Shown in pieces: positions 25,791 to 37,080 of a stretch of 64,000 bases of DNA (within the stretch, counting starts at the first letter, position 1; every line of letters starts with the position of its first letter). Below the pieces are notes generated by a model, which searched no databases, was not told the DNA's origin, and worked only from the letters and a program-made list of their open reading frames with translations. Both the position numbers and the translations under genes were made by a program. The stretch is from Climacium dendroides (lineage: Eukaryota > Streptophyta > Bryopsida > Hypnales > Climaciaceae): positions 21,965,538 to 22,029,537 of the forward strand of contig OX467091.1 in assembly GCA_950106755.1 (NCBI GenBank), written 5' to 3'.

Positions 25791-26149
25791 TATTTCAACT
25801 TCAAAATTTCATAACTAATTCCACAAAGCTCCAAAAAATATGAAACGACTTGGGTTAGATGCCAATTCCACTTGTTTTTCAATGAAAATTTACTGAAAAA
25901 TATTTCAAGAAGCTTCACCTCCCCAAAATTCAGTTTCAGCTCTGAGGTGGACGATTTATGGACCTACTACCTTACTACAAAAGCAGCTTTAGATCTTTCT
26001 AACTTTTATTCAATGAACTTACTTGGTGATTTGCACAGGAAAAGAGACGATCATGTTCAATGTGGCCGTGACTCATTCCATGACTCACCCGTGACCACAT
26101 ACAGACTATCACCTCGTTCGCAGCCTCGTTTGAAGCCTCGTTTGAAGCC

Positions 26150-27335
26150 TCGCTCGAAACCCTAATCCCTCTCTTGCACTCCCTCCAAGGGCAAAACATT
26201 GGCGGAGCATTCTTCGCAGCAGCAGCAGCAGCAGCGATGGTGGTACGCCCATCTGACTTGGCCTTGACTTGGGGCGCAATCTGCGTGACGAAACGGGTGT
26301 TCTCTTTTCATTGAACCGTTCGCTTGAATTTCCTGATCTGACGCGTTCATGTGCTCCGTCAATCGGTGTGGACAGAATTGATTGATGGACCAGAGCCAAG
26401 TGGACATCAAGGGTTTGATTCAGGGTGCTGTTTCGGAAGCCGAACATTGCCTGATTTGCTGAGGATTGTGAGGTGAGTTTCCCTGTTGAAGTTTCCTGTA
26501 GATGTGTTTGGGCGATGATCGAAGAGACCTTGTAGGTTTTGGTTAGTTTTGTTGGGGTTTACTCGCAACCCTGGAACACTCTCCTTGTTGTGACCCATTT
26601 TTCCTGGAGCAAGAAGCTTGTTGTGAGTGATGTTTGGAACACCGATTTGAGACCCGTGTTGCTGAAATGGAGAGATGTCACTGCTGTTTGGGATGCCAAT
26701 TGAAGATGAGCATCTTTTTTTGTCTGCATCAGTTTTGTCTTCTTCTGCTTATTATTAGTAAAACAGATTGTGTTTAGAGCAGATCGCATTCGCTTCTTCT
26801 TCAATTGCAATCTGATATTTGTTAGGGGATTTGGAACTGTAGTAGAGGAGAGACTTATGCAGACAGAGTTGGTTATTATTCCCTTAAGGTGGCACCAAAT
26901 TGGTCGGAATATGAATTCCAAAATAGAAAGAACACCATTCACGACGCACAGTATGGGCTTCAATGCAGTGCTGGAATTGTAGTCATGAACGGGGAAGGGC
27001 GCTACTACCATCACTGATCATGTTATCTGGGGAGAAGCAAAGTTGCAAGGTGTTGCATGGCGCGTCGCAGCTTTAATAGTCGTCCAGATTCGTCTTGGCG
27101 GACGACTGATGGTGTGTTAACGGTGGTATCATTGTGGAATTGGGAACTAGCGGCGATATTTCGATTCATTTGTGAGGGTGTTGTGATGTTCAATGGCGTA
27201 AATCCTCGTGGTGCGAATTGATTGATTGCTCGGGAGTGCTTGCGTGTGATGCACGTTGAATTCATTGGGAGCGTTTTGTAGAGCTTGCGAGAATGAATCA
27301 AGGTTGTGGAGTTGATGTAGATGCGTTGTGTGCAG
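26150..27335 (+). promoter_or_regulatory. 5' leader and probable leader intron of the LTO1-like gene
   Basis: Composition becomes gene-like at about 26060. A strong donor, GAG|GTGAGT, at 26473 and an acceptor, TGTGTGCAG, ending at 27335 would define an 863-bp leader intron and place the LTO1-like start codon 22 nt into the next exon. The putative first exon carries a (CAG)n run (26216-26236) followed by ATG 26237, which opens a 25-codon upstream frame ending at 26314. Exon structure is inferred from splice consensus only. Confidence 0.45.
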
Positions 27336-27357
27336 GTCAAGGGAGCGTTTGCTAAGG

Positions 27358-27804
27358 ATGCCAGGTCCTGAACGGCAGTTAACAGAGCAAGTAGCGGATA
27401 TATTTGAATCTGCGGTTAACCTAGAAGGCTCACATTTGCAGCAAGGCTTCGACGACGGGTTTCGGGATGGTGTGGAGCTTGGGAAGGCAGAGGGAAGGGA
27501 AGTAGGGTTGAAGACTGCTTTTGAACTTGGCGAAGAGATTGGATTCTTCCGAGGCTGTGTAGACATCTGGATCGCTGTCTTACAAGGAGACCCTACCGCA
27601 TTCTCACCCAGAGCTCAGCGAAACATCCGCGTGCTTGACAAGCAGCTGGAAGACTACCCTCTCCAGAACCCTCAGGACGAGAGGCTCCAAGATTCTCTTG
27701 ATTCTTTGCGATCTAAATTCCGCCTGATTATGTCCTTATTGTCAATTCAACTGGATTACAAGGGTTTAGCGAAGGTGAACCAGGCAGAGGAGTCGTTATT
27801 CTGA
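27358..27804 (+). CDS. LTO1: LTO1/ORAOV1-like Fe-S cluster adaptor
   Basis: Intronless, 148 aa, about the length of human ORAOV1/LTO1. The N-terminal half has [17 protein letters not shown] followed by the deca-GX3 signature of the Yae1/LTO1 family: glycines at 30, 34, 38, 42, 46, 50, 58, 62 and 66, with alanine at 54. The C-terminal half keeps [20 protein letters not shown] and [17 protein letters not shown], matching the human pattern. In yeast and humans LTO1 with YAE1 bridges the cytosolic Fe-S targeting complex to the ABCE1/Rli1 ATPase, needed for ribosome recycling. The protein ends EESLF; the aromatic last residue agrees with the C-terminal targeting motif of CIA clients and adaptors, though the preceding residue is not the usual D/E/S. 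ATG 27358 is chosen for family fit. The next gene starts 53 bp downstream on the same strand. Confidence 0.9.
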   Translation: MPGPERQLTEQVADIFESAVNLEGSHLQQGFDDGFRDGVELGKAEGREVGLKTAFELGEEIGFFRGCVDIWIAVLQGDPTAFSPRAQRNIRVLDKQLEDYPLQNPQDERLQDSLDSLRSKFRLIMSLLSIQLDYKGLAKVNQAEESLF

Positions 27805-27857
27805 ACGGAGAGAGGTTATTGCTTTCATACCTGTTACATTCTTGTTTAGTATTCACC

Positions 27858-28220
27858 ATGGCTCAAGCTCATACGGTTTCGGTCACTACGACTGAGACTT
27901 TGCTGTTGCATGAGCCAAGCACATCCGAACAGCCACCACCGCAAGTGCAGACGGTGACTTTGCGTTTGGCACCTAGGATGAAGAAGAAAGTCTCTTGGAG
28001 AGAGGATACCGTAGATAACGAACACATGCAGAAGAAGAAATCCAAAATCTGTTGCATATTTCACAAGGACGATGATTGTGACAGTGACGACGGGGATGAT
28101 TGTGAAGGCAAGGGCAAGGGCAAGGAGCAAGATCATCACCATGAATGCAACCACGACCACGATGGCTCAAATGGCTCAAACCACCAGCACCCTGAACACG
28201 GTTCAACTTCGAGCTCTTAG
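27858..28220 (+). CDS. PPP1R11: PPP1R11 / inhibitor-3-like protein phosphatase 1 regulator
   Basis: Intronless, 120 aa. The core [20 protein letters not shown] at 31-50, [19 protein letters not shown] at 51-69 is the family hallmark: KVSW at 44-47 is the RVxF-type PP1 docking motif and CCIFH at 65-69 belongs to the second conserved block. Family members (PPP1R11/inhibitor-3, yeast Ypi1, Arabidopsis INH3) bind and regulate type-1 phosphatase, largely in the nucleus. The tail is acidic then rich in His, Asp, Gly and Lys (residues 71-115) and ends in a Ser run. The start sits in a good context (CACCATGG). No separate promoter of normal size can fit in the 53 bp after the LTO1-like stop, so a shared transcript or leaky/reinitiating translation is possible. 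Confidence 0.93.
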   Translation: MAQAHTVSVTTTETLLLHEPSTSEQPPPQVQTVTLRLAPRMKKKVSWREDTVDNEHMQKKKSKICCIFHKDDDCDSDDGDDCEGKGKGKEQDHHHECNHDHDGSNGSNHQHPEHGSTSSS

Positions 28221-29719
28221 TACTTCGAGCTCTTAGCAATGATATATCCTCTGCTGGAGCTGTCATCGTGACTGGGCTCAAGAGGTGCAGCGGGAGCTAA
28301 CAATTGAAATAGGACTTCTCAGCATTCCGATGAATTTGGGGTCATGTGGTGTGGCTACCCAGACTTGCTACAAATGTATGGAGGGAGTCCCTGTACTAGA
28401 TTGTGAACAATAGGCTTGCAAATCTCTGGTTCTGCGAGGAGGCTGTCTGGATTCAGGACTTCCTTGCCACATCGTTTTCTTTCAAAGGATGGAGGAGGTA
28501 GGTCAAGCATATCGTGACCACTATTCTGAGAAGGTTAATGATCAGCTTGTAGATTGGCCCTTGCCGCATCCCTATGATGGGAACATCGCCATTTGTACAG
28601 ATAATGTGCTGTTGTTGGCCATTCAGCTTTATAGTGCTTGTGAGCAGGAGGTCTTAGACTTGCAAGTAATCAAGTTTGTCTTTGAATCCGTGGAAGGGAT
28701 GGCATTGAGAACCATGAAGAGTTGAAAGGCTCTTTCAATATATCAGTGATCATTGGCGACCGAAATGTATATTCTCGTAGGTTGAACATGCAAACACGCA
28801 GACTGGTACTTCGTGATTCATCAAGCTTTTGAACATGTATAGCCTTTCGATTAGCGATTTTCTGAAGCATCTGTGAAGTCGTGTCTTTTTATGCTGAAGA
28901 TAATCACAGACCCGCAGTATCTTTCTTGTTTTGTCTTGTTGGCATTATTGTTGGAACAGAATAAATCATCCTGGTATGTCCATATTGCTTAACTTGATGC
29001 TTTTTCGATTACTGAGAACGATATTTTGAATTATTTGCCCATTGTTTCCAATCTGCATACCGGTGTTGTGCGACTGACGTCTTCGATGTTACATGCAGCC
29101 ATGACGATTTTTTGACTTGTTTTACAGCCGCAGGGCAGTACGAGACAATTGCAACCACCAACCGCAACCTTCGTTTTTTCTTATTAGTGTTGAAGACATC
29201 CCACGCGTTAATAGTTGAGGTCTTCATTTTGCTTTCTGGTTTGTATTACAATTTGCTAAGTTGGAATCACTGAGAGATTGAACTACATTCATGCTCATTC
29301 TGTATCAATGAGGACTGACTGACCATGATATGTTCTTGGATTTGTAATCAATTCAAAGCATTGTTCTCACTGCTGGGCAGAACATCTTGATATTTTTCTC
29401 TCCTTGAGTTCATATTGACAAACCCAACTTCTAAGGTAATGAAACGGTTTTATTTTAGAAACTTGAATCCAGCATTGAAAATTCCAAGCGCTATAGGTCG
29501 TGTTTTCAGGTACCGCACCCAAACACTCATCAAAATGTGGAGGCTGATGACGCAGCAGAGATTTGACCTGGGATCTGCCATGCTGTGCTGATAATTATAA
29601 TTTTGATGCATGTCATTGGACATTGGCTTGTCTGACTGAGTGCACGGCCCGTCAAGGTACAAATTATGTCATCCTTATTTTTGGTCTGTGCTTTCTGTCT
29701 GCAACTATGAGAAGATAAG
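28221..29719 (+). other. Downstream flank of the LTO1/PPP1R11 pair
   Basis: The stop region is locally duplicated (TTCGAGCTCTTAG twice, 28208-28220 and 28224-28236). A 78-codon frame at 28489-28725 begins with ATG in gene-like composition, but I recognise no family in it; it may be 3' UTR or a small unknown ORF. The rest shows no gene. Confidence 0.35.
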
Positions 29720-29926
29720 TTAACCCTTAAACGTCGGCACGGACGTTTGGTGTCTGATCCTTGTAGTAGGACAGAAGTATAACCATTCATCCTCATAACC
29801 TTGTTGTGAAAAGGGGAGGTCTTCTACAATAGTTTGACTTCCAACGCTACTTCTGAAGCCAATGATTGTCATGGCAATGAAAAGAGATGATTTTCAAGAT
29901 CATCCATTTCTCCTTTAAGGGTTAAG
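29720..29926. mobile_element. TTAA-flanked MITE, family A copy A4
   Basis: A complete 207-bp element from TTAA 29720-29723 (then CCCTTAAACGTCGG) to TTAA 29923-29926 (preceded by CCTTTAAGGG). It contains the family signature GGACAGAAGTATAACCATTCATCCTCA. TTAA target and CCC terminus are the hallmarks of piggyBac-type elements. Confidence 0.7.
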
Positions 29927-31243
29927 TTGGTAGTCATGTCATTCACTACACTAATGATAATAAATAGTGTTGGCAACACTAATCACGAAGCATAACACTA
30001 ATTGTCAACAATCTGGTTAATGTTACTAACAGTAAATGTCAACATAGACACTATTTGTCAACTATTGGGTATAAATTTTTTACAAGTTTACATTTAGTGT
30101 TACCTAACTATTTCATCAAAATGCAAAAAACCCCGTATGAACCCAAGAAACCTATTACATGCTCAAAAAAGTTATTGCTCAAAAAAGTGAATACAACACT
30201 AAATGCCAACTAATTGAAGTGCACTATAGCTTTTGTTCTTGTGCTTTTGCAGTTGTTTACGATTTCTTCGTAACAGAGTATTGTCACTGTGTTCAGAATT
30301 TTAATGTCTCTGGTATTTCTAATTGTTTTCTCCACTTGTTGATCTAATGAGCACATGCTCATTGCTCGAATAGTAGAGGCTGTACAATCTGGCTGTCTTT
30401 TGAGTGCGTAGTGAGGCAAAGGTTTACCCATCCCCAAATCCAATTTAAATATATTTTTTAATTCCCCAATCCACCCACTCAATATAAATTATTATTTTTT
30501 AAAAATATCCCAATCCGATCCCCCCAACTCAAATTAAATATTTTTTTAATTTCCCAACCAAAACTCCAAATCCAAACCAAACCTTAACCCTAATTTAGAC
30601 CCTATCCTATATATAATTTATAATTTTAGATTGATGTAGGTTTTTACAATTGATATGGGATTTTGTACCCCTTGTCTACATTCATAAAATGTATATGTAT
30701 ACGTCTTCTATAGCCATACTTGTGTTTGATGTTTTATCAACTAATGACTTAGATCCTAGAATGCTATAAAGTTTTGGAATTGAACTAATATCCCCATTGT
30801 TTTTGAATCTGGTGTGCCACTATTAGTGCCACTTCAATACCAAGTAAGATTGGCTATTTTTTTAATATTTGTATCCGTATCCATATCCCAAATCAATGAC
30901 AAAGATGTAGCGCTGCCTTGGAGCTGAGATCAATAGCCAGATTTCCCCTTTTGAACTTGAAATTGATGACAAGGGCGAGGAAGGGGGTATTTCCTTCTCT
31001 CTTTTAATCAACAATTCAATTTTTGGAGGAGGTGTCTTTTAATTGACGGCTCTTGTTTTTTCTCATTGGCGGGGGGCTTGTATTTTCATAAGAGAGGTTG
31101 TTTCTATAATCATAGAAGATAATAGAGGCTTAAAACATCTCACCCATCTTGATATGATTTCTATTGCAATTTAGTGTAGGTACATTTGATTGAAAGTTTG
31201 TAGAATGTGAGTGGAAGCATTCCAAGGTATTGAATAGATGTAC
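29927..31243. other. Intergenic AT-rich DNA
   Basis: No gene recognised. Between about 30425 and 30560 a C/T-rich pattern (CCCCAA.TC..AA.TTAAATAT.TTTTTAATT.CCCAA) recurs two to three times with degeneration. The remainder shows no clear structure. Confidence 0.5.
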
Positions 31244-31246
31244 TAA

Positions 31247-33099
31247 CACTACAACAAAAGCAGTGTTTTATGACTGCAAAATATGACTGCAATGAGTCGT
31301 AAAATCAAAAAATACGACTCACGCAGAAATCACTGTAGATGACTCGGAATATGACTAACTCCAGTCGTTTAGAAGCAGTCGCTTCAGACATCGGTCATAT
31401 TGGCAGTCATATTTTCCGAGGGGTATAAATACCCATTTTTAGCCATAGTATGCCAACATGGCGTATACTTTGACTTTCCTAGGGGAGTCTTGACTTTTTC
31501 TTGAGTTTCTCGGGCAAACAAAAAAATCCTACGTGGAATATGACTATGGTCAGTCATATTTTTGAATGACGTGGAATATGACTGCGGTTAGTCATATTTT
31601 TTGATGACATGGAATATGACTGCAGTCAGTTATATTTTTGAATGACATGGAATATGACTACAATCAGTCATATTTTCAGATGACGTGAAATATGACTGCA
31701 GTTAGTCATAGTTTTGGATGACATGGAATATGACTGTAGTGAATCATATTTTTGGATGACGTAGAATATGACTGCGGTCAGTCATATTTTTGGATGACGT
31801 GGAATATGACTGCAGTCAATTATATTTTTGAATGACATGGAATATGACTGAGGTGAGTCATATTTTGCAGTAATGTAGAATACGACTCTCGTCAGTCATA
31901 TTTTATGGAATATGACTTCTGTAAGTCATATTTTTGGCTTCATGAAGTTGCAAGTAGCTTCCAATGTCTTTGTTTCAACTTTTGATGCTTGCATATACAA
32001 TCAAAGAAATGAGAGGTTAGTTTTTAATGATTGAACAACAAAGCCTAACCTTCAAAGATTTACAATCAACACAAAATATGTAGCTCAAGTTTAGGATAGG
32101 AAGAATAAGATTGATGATGGAGGAAACAAGAAAAAAAATATAAGTACTAAGAGATAACAAGAATCAAAAGTTAAAATGCAATAAGGAATAAGAAGCAACA
32201 ACTAAGCAACAACTAAGACACAATAAAAAAACAAGAAACAACAACTAAGACACAATATGAGGCAACAATTAAGATATAAGAACAAATAAAAAGCAACAAC
32301 TAAGATACAAGAAGAAACAAGAAGCACCAACTAAGACATGACAAGAAACAACAAGAAATGAGAGTATAGATGTAACAAGAAGAAATAAGAAGCAAGAACT
32401 ACAAAACAAGAGAAAACAAAAAAACAAGAACTAGGAAGAAGAAAGAGTTCAAATGCAAGAGAAAGAAAGAATTTAGATGCAACAATAAGAAACAAGAAGC
32501 ATGAACTAGAGAGCAACAAGAAACAAGAGTTAAGATGCAACAAAAAGTAACAACAAGTGAGAGCTAAGAGACAATAAAAAGTAAGGAAGAAGAGCCACAA
32601 GAAGTGACGGCTAGGGTTTTTAAACCCAGAAAAGTGGCGGCTAGGGTTTCAAAACCCTAAAAAAATGACAGCTAGGGTATTAAAACCCTAAAAAAATAGT
32701 GACTAGGATTCAAAATCCAAAAAAGTAGGTGACTAGGATTTCAAAATTTTAAACAATGACTTCTCTATATTTTTTTGGAATTACCCAAATTTTTCTTGAA
32801 TTGCCCAAAAAAAAAATCACTATTATATGAAAATATTAGTGATAATATGACTCAATGTTCCCAAACATGTTCCCAACGTTCCCAAACATGTTCCCTACGT
32901 TCCCTATGAAGTACTTTGATATTCCTAATGGCCGTATAGTATACGCTTGTGAAGTACAAGGCGTAAAAATAACTGGCAATCATATTTTGCAGTCATATTT
33001 CTCCCCAAAGTGTTGGCCTTCAAGAATATGACTGCAAGCAGTCGCCAGTCATCCTCAGTCATAATTTTGCAGTCATAAAACACTGCCATTGTTGTAGTG
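31247..33099. mobile_element. Non-autonomous CACTA (En/Spm) element with TAA target duplication
   Basis: Terminal inverted repeats start CACTACAACAAAAGCAGTG at 31247 and end as the reverse complement of CACTACAACAATGGCAGTG at 33099, continuing inward as GTTTTATGACTGCAAAAT on both sides. The 3-bp direct repeat TAA lies at 31244-31246 and 33100-33102, as expected for CACTA elements. Subterminal DNA is full of ATGACTG/CAGTCAT motifs, presumed transposase-binding sites, including the array at 31527-31937. The interior (about 32100-32590) is a purine-rich simple-sequence stretch, then about five loose repeats of '(G/A)CTAGG(G/A)TTT..AAAA' (32605-32760). No transposase is encoded. Confidence 0.9.
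31527..31937 (+). repeat. Array of eleven ~38-bp palindromic units inside the CACTA element
   Basis: About eleven units of roughly 38 bp follow the pattern GATGACGTGGAATATGACTG..GTCAGTCATATTTTTG. Within each, ATATGACT and AGTCATAT form a short palindrome around a 6-bp centre. Copies differ at a few positions (for example TGACATGG or TTATATT). The motif is the same as in the element's terminal inverted repeats. Confidence 0.8.
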
Positions 33100-33102
33100 T
33101 AA

Positions 33103-34612
33103 AGTGTAGACATCAAACAATTTTAGGGTAGAGAAGGTACAATGTAGAGATTTTGATTTGGTTTTGCATTTGATTTGTTGTTGTTCCATGGACTGTAGAT
33201 CTATTACAATCTCTAGCTTTCAAGGTCTACCAACATGACACTTGGATATTGGAATATGGAAAGAAGATGGTGGTGTATCAGATAAACGTTGGAAATCCTT
33301 CTTAATTGCTAAATTTCTCTCCTCAATTGAAATAATTGAAAAATGGTCCATTAGTGAAGCTTGTTTCTCGGTTGCCATCACTACTATTTTTACTCTACCT
33401 TGTAAGAAATGTTGCTACTACTACATAAGAGGATAAGACTATTGCAACAAATGAATAGCAAGAATGAACAATAAAGAGAGAGAATCCTAAACTACACTGT
33501 TGTTTGCCTAGTTGGAGCAAGGACTATCATTCTTTGTACTATCAAGGAGTGGAAAAAAATAATCATTTTTTGCAACAAGGAGTGAAGGAAAATAATCATT
33601 TTCACAATATTTCTTGGAAAAACAGTACATCTACCGAATGTGACAAAATTTAATAATGGTGGAAAATGAAATTTTTAGTAAATTTTTTTTTACTGCCAAA
33701 GTATGAAATTTTATTAATTATTACGACAACTATTGCCGAATTTGATAAGGGACTATGATATGTATCATTGCTTTTAAAGCATTGCAATTCAAGCATGCTA
33801 AAAAATTTGACACACCACATATGGTTGAAAAGTAAGGATGGTTGGCATTGGAAAATAGAAGGTGGAGGGTGTTGAGATCCATACCAATATTCATAAGAAT
33901 CTATTTGTCAACATTTAAGGGTTAATCTTTGTTTGAAAAAATGTTATAATTTGACTTCTTGTATTTAATTGCATGTAATTAAATATATGATGGCTTTGAA
34001 GTAATATTAAAAAAATTTATTCAACTTGGTCATATAACTAGTAACTTATCACCCCCACAACATTTAGTGGTGTGATTTAATATACTAAAGTCAATTCAAC
34101 TCTTCAATAAAATTTTGCTTGTAGTGGTGAAAAAAAGAATGTACTATGTATGAAGTGACTATAGATTGTTTAAGCTTTTGGGTTGGATATTCTAGTATTG
34201 AGAAGGTTGAATTTCTCACAACCAAGTCCCTCTTTTCAGGGTCATAAAAGCATTTGTAAGTTGTATATAAATAATATTTAATTGCATAAATATGAATTTA
34301 TTGGTTTTGGATTACAAGAAAGAAAATTTTGCATTGATAAAAGTTACATTTATAGTAATAAGAGAAAGTTTGAGTAAGACCCTACTTGAAAAGTAAGCCA
34401 ACACTTTTGAGAGACAAAGCCTCTCATTATGTAAGATACGTTGGCCCAAATTTGAAGATGGCCCAAATTTGGCTCACATGGTTTTAATGACATCAAAATT
34501 ATATTTAGTTCCATATAAAGATAGATTGAGTGTGGTGTATGGACTAATAGATTTGAAACTGAGTTATATAATGACAATATTAAGAATTAAAAGAATGGAG
34601 CCACGAGGTTTA
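33103..34612. other. Intergenic AT-rich DNA
   Basis: No gene or complete repeat recognised. Only a small duplication of TGGCCCAAATTTG near 34442-34470 is noticeable. Confidence 0.5.
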
Positions 34613-35519
34613 TTAACCCCTCAAGGACCAAGAAGACACAATGTGTTTTCTTCAAATTTTCAATGGCAAATTTTCAGTAGGGTAAAAAACTCTCAATATT
34701 TTGTAAATTAGAATTTTGTAGAGTAACAAGTTTATATACTTGCATCATTTTCCAATTTAAAAAATTTCAAAATGTGAGAAGTATTTAAAATTTTATTTAG
34801 AAAATATAGTCTAATAGAAAAGGAAGCAAACATAATGTTTTTCCAATGAAAAGAATATTAGGGATGGAAAAAAAAAATTCTTGGACATTTCTATTCTTTA
34901 ATTTGCACAAACAAAATGAATCTAAAAGAATTTTTTCAAATTTGTATATTTAGCCATTTTTAAAATAAAAGATTAATTCTTGTATGATTAAGAATATAAA
35001 ATAATTAGAATGATTCAAATTTGAAGATGTTCCAAATGATATGCTAATAACATCAAATGAATTATTAAATTTCAAAAAATGATGTAGATATTATTTTTTT
35101 AATTATGTAGGATCCAATTTGGATAGTTTTAGCTTTCGATTTCTTTTGTTTGAAAATGTGTACAAATTTGGGAGAGATTTTATTTTGTAAATTTTTTAAT
35201 TAAAAATTACTAAATTTATCTAAGATTCAAAAAAAAAATGGGGGATAAAAATAACATTATTCTTCTTCTTATAATTTTTCTTCTCCAAAAGTTGTATTTC
35301 TTGCCTATATAGTTGATCATCCCAAAATTGTTATAATCTAAAAATCGAATAGTCAAAATTTTCGACAATAAATCCGTGCATACTATAGACAAAGACATCC
35401 TTACTTTTGTAAGATTAAAATAAAAAAATTCAAACACATCCATGTGCAAAAAAATATCAAAGTGAGACAATTCAAACCTCCATTGATTGCCAAAAAGTTG
35501 TTTGGCCTTGAGGAGTTAA
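34613..35519. mobile_element. TTAA-flanked DNA element, family C
   Basis: Left end TTAA 34613-34616 followed by CCCCTCAAGGACCAAG; right end ...TTTGGCCTTGAGGAG then TTAA 35516-35519. The ends are imperfect inverted repeats (CCCCTCAAGG-ACCAA against CTCCTCAAGG-CCAAA). The interior of about 900 bp is AT-rich with no conserved frame. Interpreted as a non-autonomous piggyBac-type relic. Confidence 0.55.
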
Positions 35520-35734
35520 CATAACAAATGATCCATTCATTTTTTTAAAGGTTCCAAAGGGCTTTTTTTTTATAATCTTCATTAGATATAAAGATAATTT
35601 TTTTATAAATGTTGATTTTTTGGCAATGTATAACTGTTTGTCATTTATTGTCACATGGATTTTTAAGTGGTTAAATTTTATGTGAAACTTTTTCTTTAAG
35701 GTAGAAAATCTCATTAGATTTTGGAGAATATTAT

Positions 35735-37080
35735 TATTTAATTGGTGCCAGAAGCAAAAGTTATGCCACAATAACAATAAACTTTAAATAGGGGAGATTG
35801 TGTAGGCAAAAAAGTCCCAAAAAACTAAAAATAATTTTTAAATTTTATTTTCTCAAAGATTAGATTTTTGTCTACATGGAAAACTTTTTATTCATTCCAT
35901 TTGGATTAGTGGTGTGAAAATTAACTCCTAAATGCCCAAGGCCTTTTTTGTGCTTCTTGGAATTTGCTTTAAATTGAACAAAAAGTTAATGTTTTGATAA
36001 GTTGCATCATTTTTTTTAATTGTAACTATAAAAATTTAAACTAGATATGTTAGAAATCACATAGGAAAAGAAAACACGACAATATCACTTATGCATTGAA
36101 AGATTACAATGTTTAATCATGAAAGTGTTAAAATTGCAAAAGTGATGTGAGTCCACTTTTCACATGTCAAATCTAAAAAGTTGGTCATCAAAAAAATATG
36201 AGGATAAAGGGCCTAATATACATAACCCCAATCAATTTATGGCTTCTCAAAATCTACTCTAAATTTTTTTTTAATGAATTTCTAATGTGATTTTTCTTCC
36301 AATAGCTAGTGTATTTGAGGCTCATTTCCAAAAGTCCTCAACACTATAGAAAGTCAAGATTACAATGGACACCCTTGCACAAAATCTCAAATAAAAAAAT
36401 TATAATCAATCATTTTCAAAATCAGATTCTTGATGTTAAAACTAGACTTCAAATAGAAATTTTCAAAAATAGAAACGTCTAAAAATAGAAACTAGATTAG
36501 GTTTTATTTAACTTAAAAGTTTTGTTGACACCACAATTTGGTGCCTTGGGCATTTAGGGGTTAAAGAGCATCTTTGTTTTGTAGGCAATCATAGAAACTT
36601 CTTGAGAAAATGAAAAATCACACTAATTTTTTAACTCAATTTTCTCAATTTTGAAAAAATGGTTCCACAAGGTTAAGTATATTTGCTAAAATAATTTTAC
36701 CATTGGGATTAGTATGTTTCAAATTCCATCGTACAACTATTAACAATTTTAGGTTTTTCTTTCATCCTGTACCAACTTCTACCTAAATTTTTTTAAGCAA
36801 TGAAAATCACATATTTGGAGGGAGAATTCTTTTTCCTAAAATTTCAACTCAACTATTCAACATTAAAAAATTAAAATCTAAACATATTTAGTGCAAAAAA
36901 TTTAAGTTGATGAAGATTTAAAAATAATCTAATAATCTAATCAAGGAACATACTCAAAAACTTACTTTCTTCACTTTAAAGGCAAATATCTTGCAATCTA
37001 CATGACAAAAGTTTTTGAAATTTCTTCTCACATTCTTGTACTAGTCTAGTGTAAGAATTTTCCAATTAGATATGCAAAAA
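35735..37080 (+). repeat. Repeat family B copy 2, interrupted by a TTAA element
   Basis: It aligns by eye with 318-980 and 49730-51130. Colinear blocks lie at 35745-35920 and 36565-37080; the 644 bp between them are absent from copy 1 and are a separate insertion. No coding sequence. Confidence 0.6.
35921..36564. mobile_element. TTAA-flanked MITE with 18-bp inner inverted ends
   Basis: The left end TTAACTCCTAAATGCCCAAG (35921) and right end GCCTTGGGCATTTAGGGGTTAA (ending 36564) are nearly perfect inverted repeats. The host repeat is continuous on both sides when compared with copy 1 near 460-530, so the insertion is supported by an empty-site comparison. The 644-bp interior is AT-rich and non-coding. 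TTAA target plus CC(C/T)C terminus fits the piggyBac superfamily. Confidence 0.75.

Noticed and set aside
31527..31937. CRISPR-like regular repeat array
   Set aside because: Units are contiguous and palindromic with no spacers, lie inside a CACTA transposon, and the genome is a plant's.
32331..32600. 89-codon minus frame inside the CACTA element
   Set aside because: Phe/Leu-rich reading of a purine simple-sequence tract; not a transposase.
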